In this document: positions 17,801 through 28,636 of the stretch, piece by piece | How the letters are laid out: each line of letters opens with the position of its first letter | Numbering within the stretch: position 1 is the stretch's first letter | Source: Bacillus sp. 2B10 | Lineage (GTDB): Bacteria > Pseudomonadota > Alphaproteobacteria > Sphingomonadales > Sphingomonadaceae | DNA length: 64,000 nucleotides | NCBI GenBank assembly: GCA_003946805.1 | Contig: RPSH01000002.1 | Coordinates: 1-64,000 of the forward strand | Direction: 5' to 3' | Made by a program: the position numbers and the translations under genes | The notes under the pieces: model-generated | The model's database searches: none | Seen by the model: the letters and a program-made list of their open reading frames with translations, nothing else | Told to the model about the DNA's origin: nothing

Positions 17801-17896
17801 CCGGCCTACCAGCCCAACGTGCAGTCGGGCACCGATCCGTCGTTGTACGACGTCATTGGTCGTCGCGCATTCGTCTCGGCGGGCCTGCGTTTCTGA
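14846..17896 (+). CDS. TonB-dependent outer-membrane receptor 2
   Basis: Predicted 1016-residue receptor. A signal peptide ends at AAPAMA-QD, followed by DDAIVVTGSRI (TonB box region). The plug domain has the motifs LRGLGANRNLVLIDGRRA and TYGADAVAGVVNIITKRDF. The beta-barrel contains VRLRGSYQRAVRAPNFAELF and ends in AFVSAGLRF, with terminal Phe. A Shine-Dalgarno sequence (GAGGGAACAGGGA) precedes the ATG. The plug and barrel differ clearly from receptor 1, so the tandem is two receptors of the same broad class rather than a fresh duplication. Substrate unknown; no adjacent transporter or enzyme identifies it. Confidence 0.94.
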   Translation: MKQTVRATLLASTLIIGFAAPAMAQDVPATAGADAGDDAIVVTGSRIARPNLVSNSPIKVVTGDQTVANADITLDTYLNTLPGVNPAGTTTSNNPGNGGQANIDLRGLGANRNLVLIDGRRAMVSASNQTVDINTIPQALIDRIDVITGGAGATYGADAVAGVVNIITKRDFKGLDARVSYANSVPYTDAREYQFSAVAGYNFADDRGNITIGGDYSQRQGLIKSQRAFAANATATTSFLPEGLYAPSGNAPTQAAIDSYFAQFGAAAGSVARGSSLIGFNNDGSLFSRGVFNSPANVVNFRYPIDTAVNANLFPDVYSYNFDAVNILTLPLERKSAFAKTRFEITDHIEAFVQGNYASYNATTALAPTPIPTVAAQSLSGTNPIRVKTALIPTGGSVTSNQLIIPVSNPFIPAAFRALLATRTGDNANLVGSGATEPFLMRQRTLAAGLRESRYDNEVYQIVGGLRGDLTDWLRYEASYSYGKTVITQTQSGNIDTQRLQNMLEAADGGNSLCAGGFNPFGRQPLSEACITYLSVNATLQTSFTQRIAQGYLTADLAELPGGTVTAVAGIESRKFRYDFDPGALSGPISGFNAQNPAGGTNNFTDYFGEVLLPFVKDAAWAKTLELSLGVRASRNSVRDTVKGIDGRSGTDWSYKAELTYAPIDEVRLRGSYQRAVRAPNFAELFDGGGNNPQYFDPCSVTSTARTGAAAAQLATLCANTGVGSPGSFVQTPGTQISLEVAGNTNLKPETADTFTGGVVFSGFSGGLRRLRASVDYYNIKIKDVILSPDPNLLVADCYNYFGRNSNYSATQNSCTFLVRAGGEVLGVGANGGDPFPGINGGFVKTSGIDFQLGYGFDLPFLGDGAALTTDLLATRVIDYKQKEFTDLPAIDYNGTVAFFGAGLGASSPKWRGTLNTSLAFSKELSFVSRIRYIDKMENRASRIYLGERSFTGAEAVWYFDFSIAAEIENMTLRLGVNNAFDRKPPAYQPNVQSGTDPSLYDVIGRRAFVSAGLRF

Positions 17897-17923
17897 TGCA
17901 AACCAGTTAAACTGCAAAACTGG

Positions 17924-17955
17924 AGGCGGCGGGGAGCGATCCCCGCCGCCTTTCT
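17924..17955. terminator. Bidirectional terminator between receptor 2 and clpB
   Basis: AGGCGGCGGGGA (17924-17935), loop GCGA, TCCCCGCCGCCT (17940-17951), then TTCTT. A perfect 12-bp stem sits between convergent genes, 27 nt after the receptor stop and just past the clpB stop. Confidence 0.88.
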
Positions 17956-17958
17956 TCG

Positions 17959-20535
<2,577 letters not shown>

Positions 20536-20563
20536 GGGATGCTCCCCTGTGCTGTTGCCGGCG

Positions 20564-20591
20564 ATATGGTGTGATATATGGGCAACACAAG
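20564..20591 (-). promoter_or_regulatory. Candidate heat-shock (RpoH) promoter of clpB
   Basis: On the minus strand CTTG (20591-20588) is separated by 18 nt from CCATAT (20569-20564), which ends 28 nt before the clpB ATG. The CTTG element and spacing fit alphaproteobacterial RpoH promoters, while the -10 is only a partial match. ClpB is a classical RpoH target, which adds context. Confidence 0.35.
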
Positions 20592-20616
20592 GGGAGGGCG
20601 GAGCGGATCGCTGCGC

Positions 20617-21099
20617 CTATTCCCCGGCGGGCGGCAACGGTATCATCCATTCCGCGAACAGTACCGGCAGGCTCGCGGCGATGCCGGTCGCCGCGATGCC
20701 CAGCGCCATCCAGTGCCGCGGCTGCGTCGGCATCGGCCAGCCGAGCCGCGAGGCCAGTGCAAGCCAGACGAACAGCGCGGCGATGCCAAGCACGATCACG
20801 AGATTCGCCCGCACGCTCGCTCGCGCCAGCGCATCGCGTTCGAACTCGTCGAGCGGCAACGCCCGCGTGCTCCGGCCGAACGGCGACATCGCCATCGCCA
20901 TAATCGACGGGAAGATCGCGGGGGTCACTTCGGGCAGCCACGCCGCCGGATCGCCATCGGCGCGCAGTTCGATCACCGGCAGCGCCACTGCAAGGATCGC
21001 CGCCGCGAGCAACAGCCAGCGCGTCCGTCCCGACCGACCGGGAATGGTCGGCGCATGGGGATCATAGCCACCGGTCGCCGATACGCCGTGCTCGGTCAT
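20617..21099 (-). CDS. Four-helix membrane protein coupled to XRE regulator
   Basis: Predicted 160-residue membrane protein of unknown function. After a polar N-terminus of about 30 residues come hydrophobic helices WLLLAAAILAVALPVI, a shorter VTPAIFPSIMAMAM, ANLVIVLGIAALFVWLALA and a C-terminal helix around WMALGIAATGIAASL. The ATG overlaps the stop of the XRE gene by 4 nt, so the two are translationally coupled. This membrane-protein plus small Cro/CI-type regulator pairing is repeated at 57.7-58.6 kb with unrelated sequence. A role in sensing membrane state is only an inference. Confidence 0.8.
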   Translation of the reverse strand: MTEHGVSATGGYDPHAPTIPGRSGRTRWLLLAAAILAVALPVIELRADGDPAAWLPEVTPAIFPSIMAMAMSPFGRSTRALPLDEFERDALARASVRANLVIVLGIAALFVWLALASRLGWPMPTQPRHWMALGIAATGIAASLPVLFAEWMIPLPPAGE

Positions 21100-21335
21100 C
21101 TGCTGTCTCCTTCGCGACGCAGCGCGTCGGCCATCGGGGGGAAGGGGGTAAGCGAAAACAGCAACTCGACCGGCACCGCGAACCGTTCCGCGATGCGCAG
21201 CGCCAGTTCGAGGCTGGGCTTGTAGTCGCCCCGTTCGAGATAGCCGATCGTCTGTGGATTGACGCCGACCGCTTCCGCCAGATCGCGGCGCGACAGGCGA
21301 TGGTCGGCACGGAACAGGGCGATACGGTTGTGCAT
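21096..21335 (-). CDS. Small XRE-family (Cro/CI-type) transcriptional regulator
   Basis: 79-residue protein that is little more than a helix-turn-helix domain. The sequence RRDLAEAVGVNPQTIGYLER forms the HTH, followed by the conserved GDYKPSLELALRIAERF and the VELLFSL tail. This resembles the YozG/YgzD group, short regulators often encoded next to small membrane proteins. It probably represses its own two-gene operon; two palindromes lie just upstream. The ATG is at 21335. It is divergent from the metallohydrolase gene. Confidence 0.9.
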   Translation of the reverse strand: MHNRIALFRADHRLSRRDLAEAVGVNPQTIGYLERGDYKPSLELALRIAERFAVPVELLFSLTPFPPMADALRREGDSR

Positions 21336-21340
21336 TCGAA

Positions 21341-21381
21341 TCGATGTGTATCGACATTGTTGTATTGCGTAAACACAACAA
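21341..21381. promoter_or_regulatory. Candidate operators upstream of XRE/membrane protein pair
   Basis: TCGAT-GTGT-ATCGA (21341-21354), and TTGTTGT (21357-21363) with ACAACAA (21375-21381), lie within 50 nt of the XRE start codon in the divergent intergenic region. Both are dyads of the kind bound by dimeric HTH repressors. No experimental support. Confidence 0.45.
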
Positions 21382-21458
21382 ATGAAGCGCGGCAGCTTGC
21401 CATGCGACCACCGGTGACCGATGGTGCAGCGTTTCCGATCATACGGCGTTCAGCAGCG

Positions 21459-22652
21459 ATGGGTCGCGTCATACACATCGTCGGCTGGGGGCTGGTCTGG
21501 ATCGTGGCGGCGCTGTGCCTCGCGGTGACGATCGCGCCGCGCTTCCTCGACCGGATCTATTATCGCGGCGTGGCCGGCGACCATTTCGACGGCGCGCGCT
21601 TCTTCAATCCCGATGGCGACGATACCAGTGTGCCCCCGGGGGGCAGCCGCCGCGGCTACTTCTGGCGGCAGGCGACCGGCAGCGACGGGCGGCCGGCATG
21701 GCCTGCCCGGGTGCCGGTGGCGGCGGCGAAGCCCGCCGAACTGCTCGCCCCCGCGACCCTCCGGCCGCGCGATCCGGCACGAACGCCGATGCGCGTCACG
21801 TGGGTCGGCCATGCCAGCGTGCTGGTGCAGGTGCCCGGCCTCAACATCCTGACCGATCCGGTCTGGAGCGACCGCGCCGGCCCGTTCGGCTTCGGGCCGA
21901 AGCGCGTGGCCGATCCCGGCATCGCGCTCGCCGACCTGCCGAAGATCGACCTGATCCTCATCAGCCATAACCATTACGACCATCTCGACCTGTCGACGCT
22001 CAGGCGCCTCTGGGATCGCGACCGGCCCGCGATCGTCACAGCCCACGGCAACGACGCGATCCTGCGCAGCGCCGGCATGACTGCGACCGCGCTCGACTGG
22101 CGACAGGCGGAGCGGATCGGCGGGGCGACCGTCCATGTCGTGCGCAACCACCATTGGTCGAGCCGCTGGTTCGTCGACCGCAACCGTGCGCTGTGGTCGG
22201 CGTTCGTCGTCGAACTGCCCGGCGGCAACCTGTTCTTCGCGGGCGACACCGGCATGGGCGACGGTGCATGGGTGCGCGAGGCGGCGGCGCTCGGCCCGAT
22301 CCGCCTCGCGCTGATCCCCATTGGCGCGTTCCGCTTCCAGCCCGGCCAGATGGCCAGCGGCGCGCATATCGGCCCGGTCGACGCGCTCGACGTGTTCCGG
22401 CGGCTGGGTGCGTCGCGGGGGATGGCGATCCACTGGGGCACGTTCCGCCTGTCCTACGAAGGCTGGGCCACCCCGCCGAAATTGCTGACCGCCGCCAGGC
22501 GTTGCGCCGGGCAGGGCGACCGCCGCTTCGGCGCCGTCGCGATCGGCCGCCCGATCGATATCGCCCCCTTCACCGCACCGCCGCCCCCCGCCTTCGACCG
22601 CGCCGCGATCCTGCGCTGCCTCGACACGCCGGCGGGCAACGCCTTGCGTTGA
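21459..22652 (+). CDS. Metallo-beta-lactamase-fold hydrolase (NAPE-PLD/UlaG-like), membrane-anchored
   Basis: Predicted 397-residue protein. An N-terminal hydrophobic segment (VGWGLVWIVAALCLAVTIAP) could anchor or export it. The hydrolase domain starts at VTWVGHASVLVQ. It has the zinc motif SHNHYDHLD (His170, His172, Asp174, His175), then FAGDTGMGDG and the terminal AIHWGTF. This pattern matches the beta-lactamase superfamily group that includes NAPE-hydrolysing phospholipase D and UlaG. A phospholipid-related substrate is possible but not shown. The start is uncertain: an ATG at 21402 would add 19 residues. It is monocistronic. Confidence 0.88.
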   Translation: MGRVIHIVGWGLVWIVAALCLAVTIAPRFLDRIYYRGVAGDHFDGARFFNPDGDDTSVPPGGSRRGYFWRQATGSDGRPAWPARVPVAAAKPAELLAPATLRPRDPARTPMRVTWVGHASVLVQVPGLNILTDPVWSDRAGPFGFGPKRVADPGIALADLPKIDLILISHNHYDHLDLSTLRRLWDRDRPAIVTAHGNDAILRSAGMTATALDWRQAERIGGATVHVVRNHHWSSRWFVDRNRALWSAFVVELPGGNLFFAGDTGMGDGAWVREAAALGPIRLALIPIGAFRFQPGQMASGAHIGPVDALDVFRRLGASRGMAIHWGTFRLSYEGWATPPKLLTAARRCAGQGDRRFGAVAIGRPIDIAPFTAPPPPAFDRAAILRCLDTPAGNALR

Positions 22653-22719
22653 CCGGCCCACCCGGCCTAATGGTAACGACATATACGATCCGGCAACGGC
22701 CGGACAACTGGAGAGAGAC

Positions 22720-23880
22720 ATGCTCGATTTCGCGCTCGGCGAGATGGCGGACGCCATCCGCGAGACCACGCAGCGCTTCGCCGCCGACCGGATCGCGCCG
22801 ATCGCGGCGGCGGTCGATGCCGACGATCGATTCCCGGTCGAGCTGTGGCCTGAAATGGGCGCGCTCGGCCTGCACGGCATCACCGTGAAGGAAGAGGATG
22901 GCGGCCTCGGCCTCGGCTATCTCGAACATGTCGTCGCGTGCGAGGAAGTGGCGCGGGCTTCGGCATCCGTCGGCCTGTCCTACGGCGCGCACTCCAATCT
23001 GTGCGTCAACCAGATCGCGCGCTGGGGCAATGCGGAGCAGAAGGCCAAATATCTGCCCAAACTCATCAGCGGCGACCATGTCGGATCGCTGGCCATGTCC
23101 GAAGCCGGCGCCGGGTCCGACGTCGTCTCGATGAAGCTACGCGCCGACAAGGTGGAGGGCGGCTGGCGGCTGAACGGCACGAAATTCTGGATCACCAACG
23201 CCCCCTATGCCGCGACCTTGGTCGTCTATGCGAAGACCCAGCCGGATGCCGGATCGAAGGGAATCACCGCCTTCCTGATCGAACAGGATTTCGCCGGCTT
23301 CTCGATCGGTCAGAAGATCGACAAGATGGGGATGCGCGGATCGCCGACCGCCGAGCTGGTGTTCGACGACTGTTTCGTCCCTGCCGAGAACGTCATGGGG
23401 CCGCTCAACGGCGGCGTCGGCGTGCTGATGTCGGGCCTCGATTACGAACGCGTCGTGCTGTCGGGCATCCAGCTTGGGCTGATGCAGGCGTGCCTCGACA
23501 CCGTCCTGCCCTTCGTCGCCGAGCGCAAGCAGTTCGGCAAACCGATCGGCGCGTTCCAGCTGATGCAGGGCAAGATCGCCGACATGTCGGTCGCGCTCAA
23601 CTCCGCCCGCGCGTACGTCTATGCCGTGGCGAAGGCGTGCGACGCCGGCCGCACCACCCGCCACGACGCTGCGGGTGCGATCCTGCTGGCGTCGGAAAAT
23701 GCGGTGAAGGTCGCCAACGACGCGATCCAGGCGCTGGGCGGCGCGGGCTATACGAAGGACTGGCCGGTCGAACGCTATTATCGCGATGCGAAGCTGCTCG
23801 ACATCGGTGCCGGGACCAACGAAGTTCGCCGGATGCTGATCGGTCGCGAATTGCTGGGCGAGGGGACGCGCGCACAATGA
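22720..23880 (+). CDS. liuA: Isovaleryl-CoA dehydrogenase
   Basis: Predicted 386-residue acyl-CoA dehydrogenase, FAD-dependent, catalysing isovaleryl-CoA to 3-methylcrotonyl-CoA in leucine breakdown. Signatures: [14 protein letters not shown] and WITNAP (FAD/acyl binding), [21 protein letters not shown] with the catalytic Glu243 placed as in isovaleryl-CoA dehydrogenases, and [20 protein letters not shown] at the C-terminus. The operon position directly before the methylcrotonyl-CoA carboxylase beta subunit fixes the specificity. A ribosome site (GGAGAGAGAC) precedes the ATG. The stop overlaps the next start (ATGA). Confidence 0.95.
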   Translation: MLDFALGEMADAIRETTQRFAADRIAPIAAAVDADDRFPVELWPEMGALGLHGITVKEEDGGLGLGYLEHVVACEEVARASASVGLSYGAHSNLCVNQIARWGNAEQKAKYLPKLISGDHVGSLAMSEAGAGSDVVSMKLRADKVEGGWRLNGTKFWITNAPYAATLVVYAKTQPDAGSKGITAFLIEQDFAGFSIGQKIDKMGMRGSPTAELVFDDCFVPAENVMGPLNGGVGVLMSGLDYERVVLSGIQLGLMQACLDTVLPFVAERKQFGKPIGAFQLMQGKIADMSVALNSARAYVYAVAKACDAGRTTRHDAAGAILLASENAVKVANDAIQALGGAGYTKDWPVERYYRDAKLLDIGAGTNEVRRMLIGRELLGEGTRAQ

Positions 23881-25472
23881 CGGTGCTGCCGACGCTGATC
23901 GACCGAAGCTCGGACGGTTTCGCCACCAATGCCGCGCACAATGCGGCACTGGCCGAAGACCTGCGCGAGCGGGTTGCCACCACGTCGCTGGGCGGGCCGG
24001 AGCGCAGCCGCGAGCGCCATGTGTCGCGCGGGAAACTGCTGCCGCGCGACCGCATCCACCGCGTGCTCGACGCCGGATCGCCGTTCCTCGAAATCGGCGC
24101 GCTGGCGGCAAACGGCATGTATGGCGACGAGGCCCCGGCGGCGGGCGTCATCGCCGGCATCGGGCAGGTGCATGGCCGGCAGGTGATGGTCGTCGCCAAC
24201 GATCCCACCGTGAAGGGCGGCGCGTACTTCCCGATGACGGTCAAGAAGCACCTGCGCGCGCAGGAGATCGCGACCGAGAATCACCTGCCGTGCATCTATC
24301 TGGTCGACAGCGGCGGCGCGAACCTGCCGCATCAGGCGGAGGTCTTTCCCGACCGCGACCATTTCGGCCGCATCTTCTTCAACCAGGCGCAGATGTCGGC
24401 CAAGGGCATCCCGCAGATCGCCTGCGTGCTCGGCAGTTGCACCGCCGGCGGCGCGTACGTGCCCGCCATGTCCGACGAGACGGTGATCGTGCGCGGGCAG
24501 GGGACGATCTTCCTCGCCGGCCCGCCGCTGGTAAAGGCGGCGACCGGCGAGGTCATCAGCGCCGAGGAACTGGGCGGGGCCGACACCCATGGCCGCAGGT
24601 CGGGCGTGGTCGATCATGTCGCCGACGACGACGAACAGGCGCTGCTGATCGTCCGCGACATCGTGGCGACGCTTGCGCCGCCGCGCCGCGCCGAAATGGC
24701 GCTGGCCGATCCGCGCCCGCCGCTCCACGACCCCGCCGACCTCGCCGGCATCGTCCCGACCGACGTCCGCGCGCCCTATGACGTGCGCGAGGTGATCGGC
24801 CGAATCGTCGACGGTTCGGAGTTCCACGAATTCAAGCCACTCTACGGCACGACGCTGGTCTGCGGCTTCGCGCGCATCTGGGGAATGCCGGTCGCAATCC
24901 TCGCCAACAACGGCGTGCTGTTTTCCGAAAGCGCGCAGAAGGGCGCGCATTTCATCGAACTCGCCTGCCAGCGCCGCACGCCGCTGCTGTTCCTCCAGAA
25001 CATTTCCGGCTTCATGGTCGGTGGCAAGTACGAGGCGGAAGGCATTGCCAAACATGGCGCGAAGCTGGTCACCGCCGTCGCCACGGCGCAGGTGCCCAAG
25101 ATCACCGTGCTGATCGGCGGCAGCTTCGGCGCGGGCAATTACGGCATGTGCGGTCGCGCCTATTCCCCGCGCTTCCTGTTCACCTGGCCGAACAGCCGCA
25201 TCTCGGTGATGGGCGGCGAACAGGCGGCAAGCGTGCTGGCGACCGTCCACCGCGATGCCGAAAGCTGGACGCCGGAGGAAGCCGAAGCGTTCAAGGCCCC
25301 GGTCCGCGACCGCTACGAGGCGGAGGGCAGCCCGTACTACGCAACCGCACGGTTGTGGGACGACGGCATCCTCCTGCCCGAACAGACCCGCGACGCGCTG
25401 GGATTGGCGCTGTCGGCGACGCTCAACGCGCCGATCGCGGATCGCGCCCAGTTCGGCATCTTCCGGATGTGA
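23877..25472 (+). CDS. liuB: 3-methylcrotonyl-CoA carboxylase beta (carboxyltransferase) subunit
   Basis: Predicted 531-residue carboxyltransferase subunit that moves CO2 from carboxybiotin on the alpha subunit to 3-methylcrotonyl-CoA, giving 3-methylglutaconyl-CoA. Both crotonase-like halves are present: the first with [18 protein letters not shown] and [16 protein letters not shown], the second with [20 protein letters not shown] and [24 protein letters not shown] is typical of methylcrotonyl- rather than propionyl-CoA carboxylases. The start overlaps the IVD stop. The alpha subunit is 1.3 kb downstream, beyond a repeat and a DUF3088 gene. Confidence 0.96.
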   Translation: MTVLPTLIDRSSDGFATNAAHNAALAEDLRERVATTSLGGPERSRERHVSRGKLLPRDRIHRVLDAGSPFLEIGALAANGMYGDEAPAAGVIAGIGQVHGRQVMVVANDPTVKGGAYFPMTVKKHLRAQEIATENHLPCIYLVDSGGANLPHQAEVFPDRDHFGRIFFNQAQMSAKGIPQIACVLGSCTAGGAYVPAMSDETVIVRGQGTIFLAGPPLVKAATGEVISAEELGGADTHGRRSGVVDHVADDDEQALLIVRDIVATLAPPRRAEMALADPRPPLHDPADLAGIVPTDVRAPYDVREVIGRIVDGSEFHEFKPLYGTTLVCGFARIWGMPVAILANNGVLFSESAQKGAHFIELACQRRTPLLFLQNISGFMVGGKYEAEGIAKHGAKLVTAVATAQVPKITVLIGGSFGAGNYGMCGRAYSPRFLFTWPNSRISVMGGEQAASVLATVHRDAESWTPEEAEAFKAPVRDRYEAEGSPYYATARLWDDGILLPEQTRDALGLALSATLNAPIADRAQFGIFRM

Positions 25473-25496
25473 TGGCGGCTGCCTGCCTCTCCTTTA

Positions 25497-25714
25497 CGTA
25501 TCCCCGCGCAGGCGGGGATCCAGGGCCGCAAACGGCGACGCCAGCGCTCGACAACCCTGGCCCCCCGCCTGCGCGGGGGTACGTGGTCGTGTCGCGCGAC
25601 ATTTGCCACCCAAAACTGGACGTACCCCGGCGAAGGCCGGGGCCCAGTCGGGCAACGCCGCCGCATGACCGCACCCGGCCCGCAAATGGACCCCCGCCTG
25701 CGCGGGGGTACGTC
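25497..25714. repeat. Cluster of REP-like palindromes inside the leucine operon
   Basis: Three or four GC-rich palindromic units lie in the 265-bp gap after the carboxylase beta gene. They include CCCCGCGCAGGCGGGG near 25502 (the 31-nt exact repeat of 3943-3973), CCCCGCCTGCGCGGGGGTAC near 25563, CCCCGGCGAAGGCCGGGGCC near 25627 and CCCCGCCTGCGCGGGGGTAC again near 25691. They could stabilise the upstream part of the operon mRNA or uncouple its two halves. Confidence 0.8.
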
Positions 25715-25737
25715 GGCGGCGGGGGAGGGGTATCGGC

Positions 25738-26655
25738 ATGACCGCCATCTCCGGCCTCCCACCCATTCGCCCGCCCGGTCCACAGGGCCCCGCGATCGTC
25801 CCCGGCAAGGCCCCGCCGACGACAACGCCGGCTTCCACCCCCACGACCCCGCCCGGCATCGACACCGTCGCCTATGACGCGATCGTGGCGATGGTCACCC
25901 GCGCCATCGCCAGCCTGCCGCCCGGCATGGCGCTGTCCAGCTTCATCGCCACCGTCGCCCGCGTGACGGCGGAGGTGGAGGCGCAGCTTGCCGCCCGGCC
26001 CGCGACGTCGGTATCGGACGGCGCACCGGACGGCACCACCGCCGGCACGCCCGCGCCGACCGCCACCCTGTCCGAAGCGATCGCCCGGCGCCTCGCCGCC
26101 ACGCTCGCCGCCGACCCCGTCGCCGCCCGCGCCGCCATCGCCGATCCGCTGCAACCGCCGCCGGCCACCCCGGCGGAGGTCAGCGCCCGCGACCTGGCAC
26201 TCGCCGCCGCGGCGATGCTCGGCGGCCGCGTCGATCCCGACCGCCCGACCCCGACGTCCACCCCGCTCGCGACCGATCCGGACCGCGACCCCGCCTCCAC
26301 GGAACAGCCCATGCGCGACCGCCTCTACCTGCTCGACCCGCAGTTCGACGATCCGGCCCATCCCGGCCGCAGCTTCTATTGCCGCGACTGCATCACCCTC
26401 GACGGGCTGCTCGCCCGCTTCCCGGACAAGGCGACGATGCTGGACGTCATCCGCATCCCCTATCCCCGCCCCCGCGACGCGGTGGTCGCGGTGGCGGGGG
26501 AGGCGCATCAGAACCTGCCGCTACTCGTCCTCGCCCCCAATGCCGATCCGGCGCTGGCCGACGGGCGGCACGACGGCACCCATTTCGTCAGCGATCTGAA
26601 GCGCTTGCTGCATGCGCTCCACATCCGTCACGGCTTTCCGGAGGCGCATCCATGA
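25738..26655 (+). CDS. DUF3088 domain protein with long low-complexity N-terminal extension
   Basis: Open frame of 305 residues. The last about 114 residues (from MRDRLYLLDPQFDD, ATG at 26311) match the whole DUF3088 family, a small thioredoxin-like domain of unknown function with CRDC in FYCRDCITLDG. The first 190 residues are rich in Pro, Ala and Thr (PGKAPPTTTPASTPTTPP) with amphipathic Ala-rich stretches. A strong ribosome site (GGGGGAGGGG) 7 nt before the ATG at 25738 supports the long start, while the internal ATG has only a weak one. Either a real fusion, or a short DUF3088 gene starting at 26311. It lies between the two carboxylase subunit genes. Confidence 0.65.
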   Translation: MTAISGLPPIRPPGPQGPAIVPGKAPPTTTPASTPTTPPGIDTVAYDAIVAMVTRAIASLPPGMALSSFIATVARVTAEVEAQLAARPATSVSDGAPDGTTAGTPAPTATLSEAIARRLAATLAADPVAARAAIADPLQPPPATPAEVSARDLALAAAAMLGGRVDPDRPTPTSTPLATDPDRDPASTEQPMRDRLYLLDPQFDDPAHPGRSFYCRDCITLDGLLARFPDKATMLDVIRIPYPRPRDAVVAVAGEAHQNLPLLVLAPNADPALADGRHDGTHFVSDLKRLLHALHIRHGFPEAHP

Positions 26656-26734
26656 CCCTTTCCTACAGCCCCCGGTCCGTGTCAGACCATCGCGCGGGAC
26701 GTTCCGCCGCACGCCAGTGTCACGCATGTGCCGA

Positions 26735-26767
26735 ATTGCGCACTAGTGTGACTTTCGTGACCTTTGG
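26735..26767 (+). repeat. 33-nt repeated element, copy 1, just 5' of mccA
   Basis: Identical at 32 of 33 positions to 51802-51834. It ends 9 nt before the carboxylase alpha start codon. The element has a GCGCA-centred dyad (GTGC..GCAC), then AGTGTGACTTTCGTGACC. Proximity to the start codon suggests a role in promoter or leader function here, but the second copy has a different setting. Confidence 0.8.
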
Positions 26768-26776
26768 AGCGGCGCG

Positions 26777-28636
26777 ATGATCGAATCGCTGCTGATCGCC
26801 AACCGCGGCGAGATCGCGCGCCGCATCATCCGCACCGCGCGCCGGCTGGGCGTGCGCACCATCGCCGTCCACAGCGACGTCGACGCCGGCCTGCCGTTCG
26901 TCCGGGAAGCCGACGAGGCGGTCTGCATCGGCCCCGCCCCGGCGCGCGACAGCTATCTCGATCAGGCGAAGATCCTCGCCGCCGCCCGCGCCACCAACGC
27001 CGCGGCGATCCACCCCGGCTATGGCTTCCTCTCCGAAAACGCCGGGTTCGCCGAAGCCGTCGTCGCCGCCGGCCTCGTCTGGGTCGGTGCGCCCGCCGCC
27101 GCGATCCGCGCGATGGGGCTCAAGGACGCCGCCAAGGCGCGCATGATCGCCGCCGGCGTGCCCGTGACGCCGGGCTATCTGGGCGAGGACCAGTCGCCCG
27201 AACGCCTGCGGGCAGAGGCCGAAGCGATCGGCTTTCCGGTGCTCATCAAGGCGGTGGCCGGTGGCGGGGGCAAGGGGATGCGCCGTGTCGACGACGCGAC
27301 CGCCTTTGCCGACGCGCTCGACAGCTGCCGCCGCGAAGCCGCCGCCTCGTTCGGCGACGACCGCGTCCTTATCGAGAAATACATCCTGTCGCCCCGCCAT
27401 ATCGAGGTGCAGGTCTTCGGCGACACCCATGGACAGGCCGTCCACCTGTTCGAACGCGACTGCTCGCTGCAACGCCGCCACCAGAAGGTGATCGAGGAAG
27501 CCCCGGCCCCCGGCATGGATGCGGAGACGCGCGCCTCGGTCTGCGACGCCGCCGTCCGCGCCGCCCGCGCGGTCGACTATGTCGGCGCGGGCACGATCGA
27601 ATTCATCGCCGACGCTTCCGCCGGCCTACGCGCCGACCGCATCTGGTTCATGGAAATGAACACCCGGCTACAGGTCGAACACCCGGTGACCGAAGCGATC
27701 ACCGGCACCGACCTCGTCGAATGGCAACTGCGCGTGGCATCGGGCGAGCCGTTGCCGAAACGGCAGGACGAACTGTCGATCACCGGCTGGGCGATGGAGG
27801 CACGCCTCTATGCCGAGAATCCGGCGACCGGCTTCCTGCCCTCCACCGGGCCGCTGACCCATCTGAAGCTCCCTGCCGACATCCGCGTCGATGCCGGGGT
27901 GGAGCCGGGCGATGCGGTCACCCCGCATTACGACCCGATGATCGCGAAGCTGATCGTCCACGCCCCTAATCGAGCCGCCGCCGCCGGAAAGCTCGCCCGC
28001 GCCGCCGCGTCGGTACAGGTCTGGCCGGTACGCACCAACGCCGCCTTCCTTGCCCGCTGCGCCGCCGATCCCGACTTCGTCGCCGAACGCATCGACACCG
28101 GCTTCATCGAACGCCACGCCGACCGGCTGGTGCCAGACGGCAGCGCGTCGGATCGGGTCGCCAGCGCCGCCGCCGCCGCACTGGTCGCGACCGATCCGGG
28201 CGACCCGTGGCGCGCACTCGCCGGCTTCCGCCTGAACGCGGCACCCGACGCCCGCGTCGCGGTGACGATCGCCGGTGGCACCCGCATCGCCACCCCTGCA
28301 CCCGGCGGCACGATCGCACGGGTCGGCGGCGAGCGCGTGCTGTTCGCCGACGGGGAAGCCTTCCCCTTCGCCGCGCCCGTCGCGGGGCAGGGCGGCGGAG
28401 CCGCGGCCGGCGACGGCGCGATCCTGTCGCCGATGCCCGGCCGCATCGTCGCGGTCGAGGTGGCGGCGGGCGACCGCGTCACCGCCGGACAGCGGCTGGT
28501 GGTGCTGGAGGCGATGAAGATGGAACAGGCGCTGCTCAGCCCGTTCGACGGCATCGTCGCCGACCTGTCCGCGACGCAGGGCGCGCAGGTCGCCGAAGGG
28601 GTGCTGCTCGCCCGCATCGAAAAGGACGCCGCATGA
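26777..28636 (+). CDS. liuD: 3-methylcrotonyl-CoA carboxylase alpha (biotin) subunit
   Basis: Predicted 619-residue biotin carboxylase/biotin carrier subunit. The ATP-grasp biotin carboxylase starts LLIANRGEIARRI, has the glycine-rich loop AVAGGGGKGMRRV and the FMEMNTRLQVEHPVTE segment. The BCCP domain at the C-terminus has EAMKME with biotinyl Lys581. It carboxylates biotin with bicarbonate and ATP for the beta subunit. Length is slightly shorter than typical, through a compact linker. Its stop overlaps the MaoC gene start. The 33-nt repeated element sits immediately upstream. Confidence 0.96.
   Translation: MIESLLIANRGEIARRIIRTARRLGVRTIAVHSDVDAGLPFVREADEAVCIGPAPARDSYLDQAKILAAARATNAAAIHPGYGFLSENAGFAEAVVAAGLVWVGAPAAAIRAMGLKDAAKARMIAAGVPVTPGYLGEDQSPERLRAEAEAIGFPVLIKAVAGGGGKGMRRVDDATAFADALDSCRREAAASFGDDRVLIEKYILSPRHIEVQVFGDTHGQAVHLFERDCSLQRRHQKVIEEAPAPGMDAETRASVCDAAVRAARAVDYVGAGTIEFIADASAGLRADRIWFMEMNTRLQVEHPVTEAITGTDLVEWQLRVASGEPLPKRQDELSITGWAMEARLYAENPATGFLPSTGPLTHLKLPADIRVDAGVEPGDAVTPHYDPMIAKLIVHAPNRAAAAGKLARAAASVQVWPVRTNAAFLARCAADPDFVAERIDTGFIERHADRLVPDGSASDRVASAAAAALVATDPGDPWRALAGFRLNAAPDARVAVTIAGGTRIATPAPGGTIARVGGERVLFADGEAFPFAAPVAGQGGGAAAGDGAILSPMPGRIVAVEVAAGDRVTAGQRLVVLEAMKMEQALLSPFDGIVADLSATQGAQVAEGVLLARIEKDAA

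Noticed and set aside
21300..21458. 5' extension of the metallohydrolase to an earlier start
   Set aside because: Would overlap the divergent XRE start and its operator-like dyads; membrane anchor begins naturally at 21459. An ATG at 21402 remains possible.
25423..26508. 361-codon minus frame opposite the DUF3088 gene
   Set aside because: Gly/Arg-rich shadow; its extent covers repeat DNA and has no domain.
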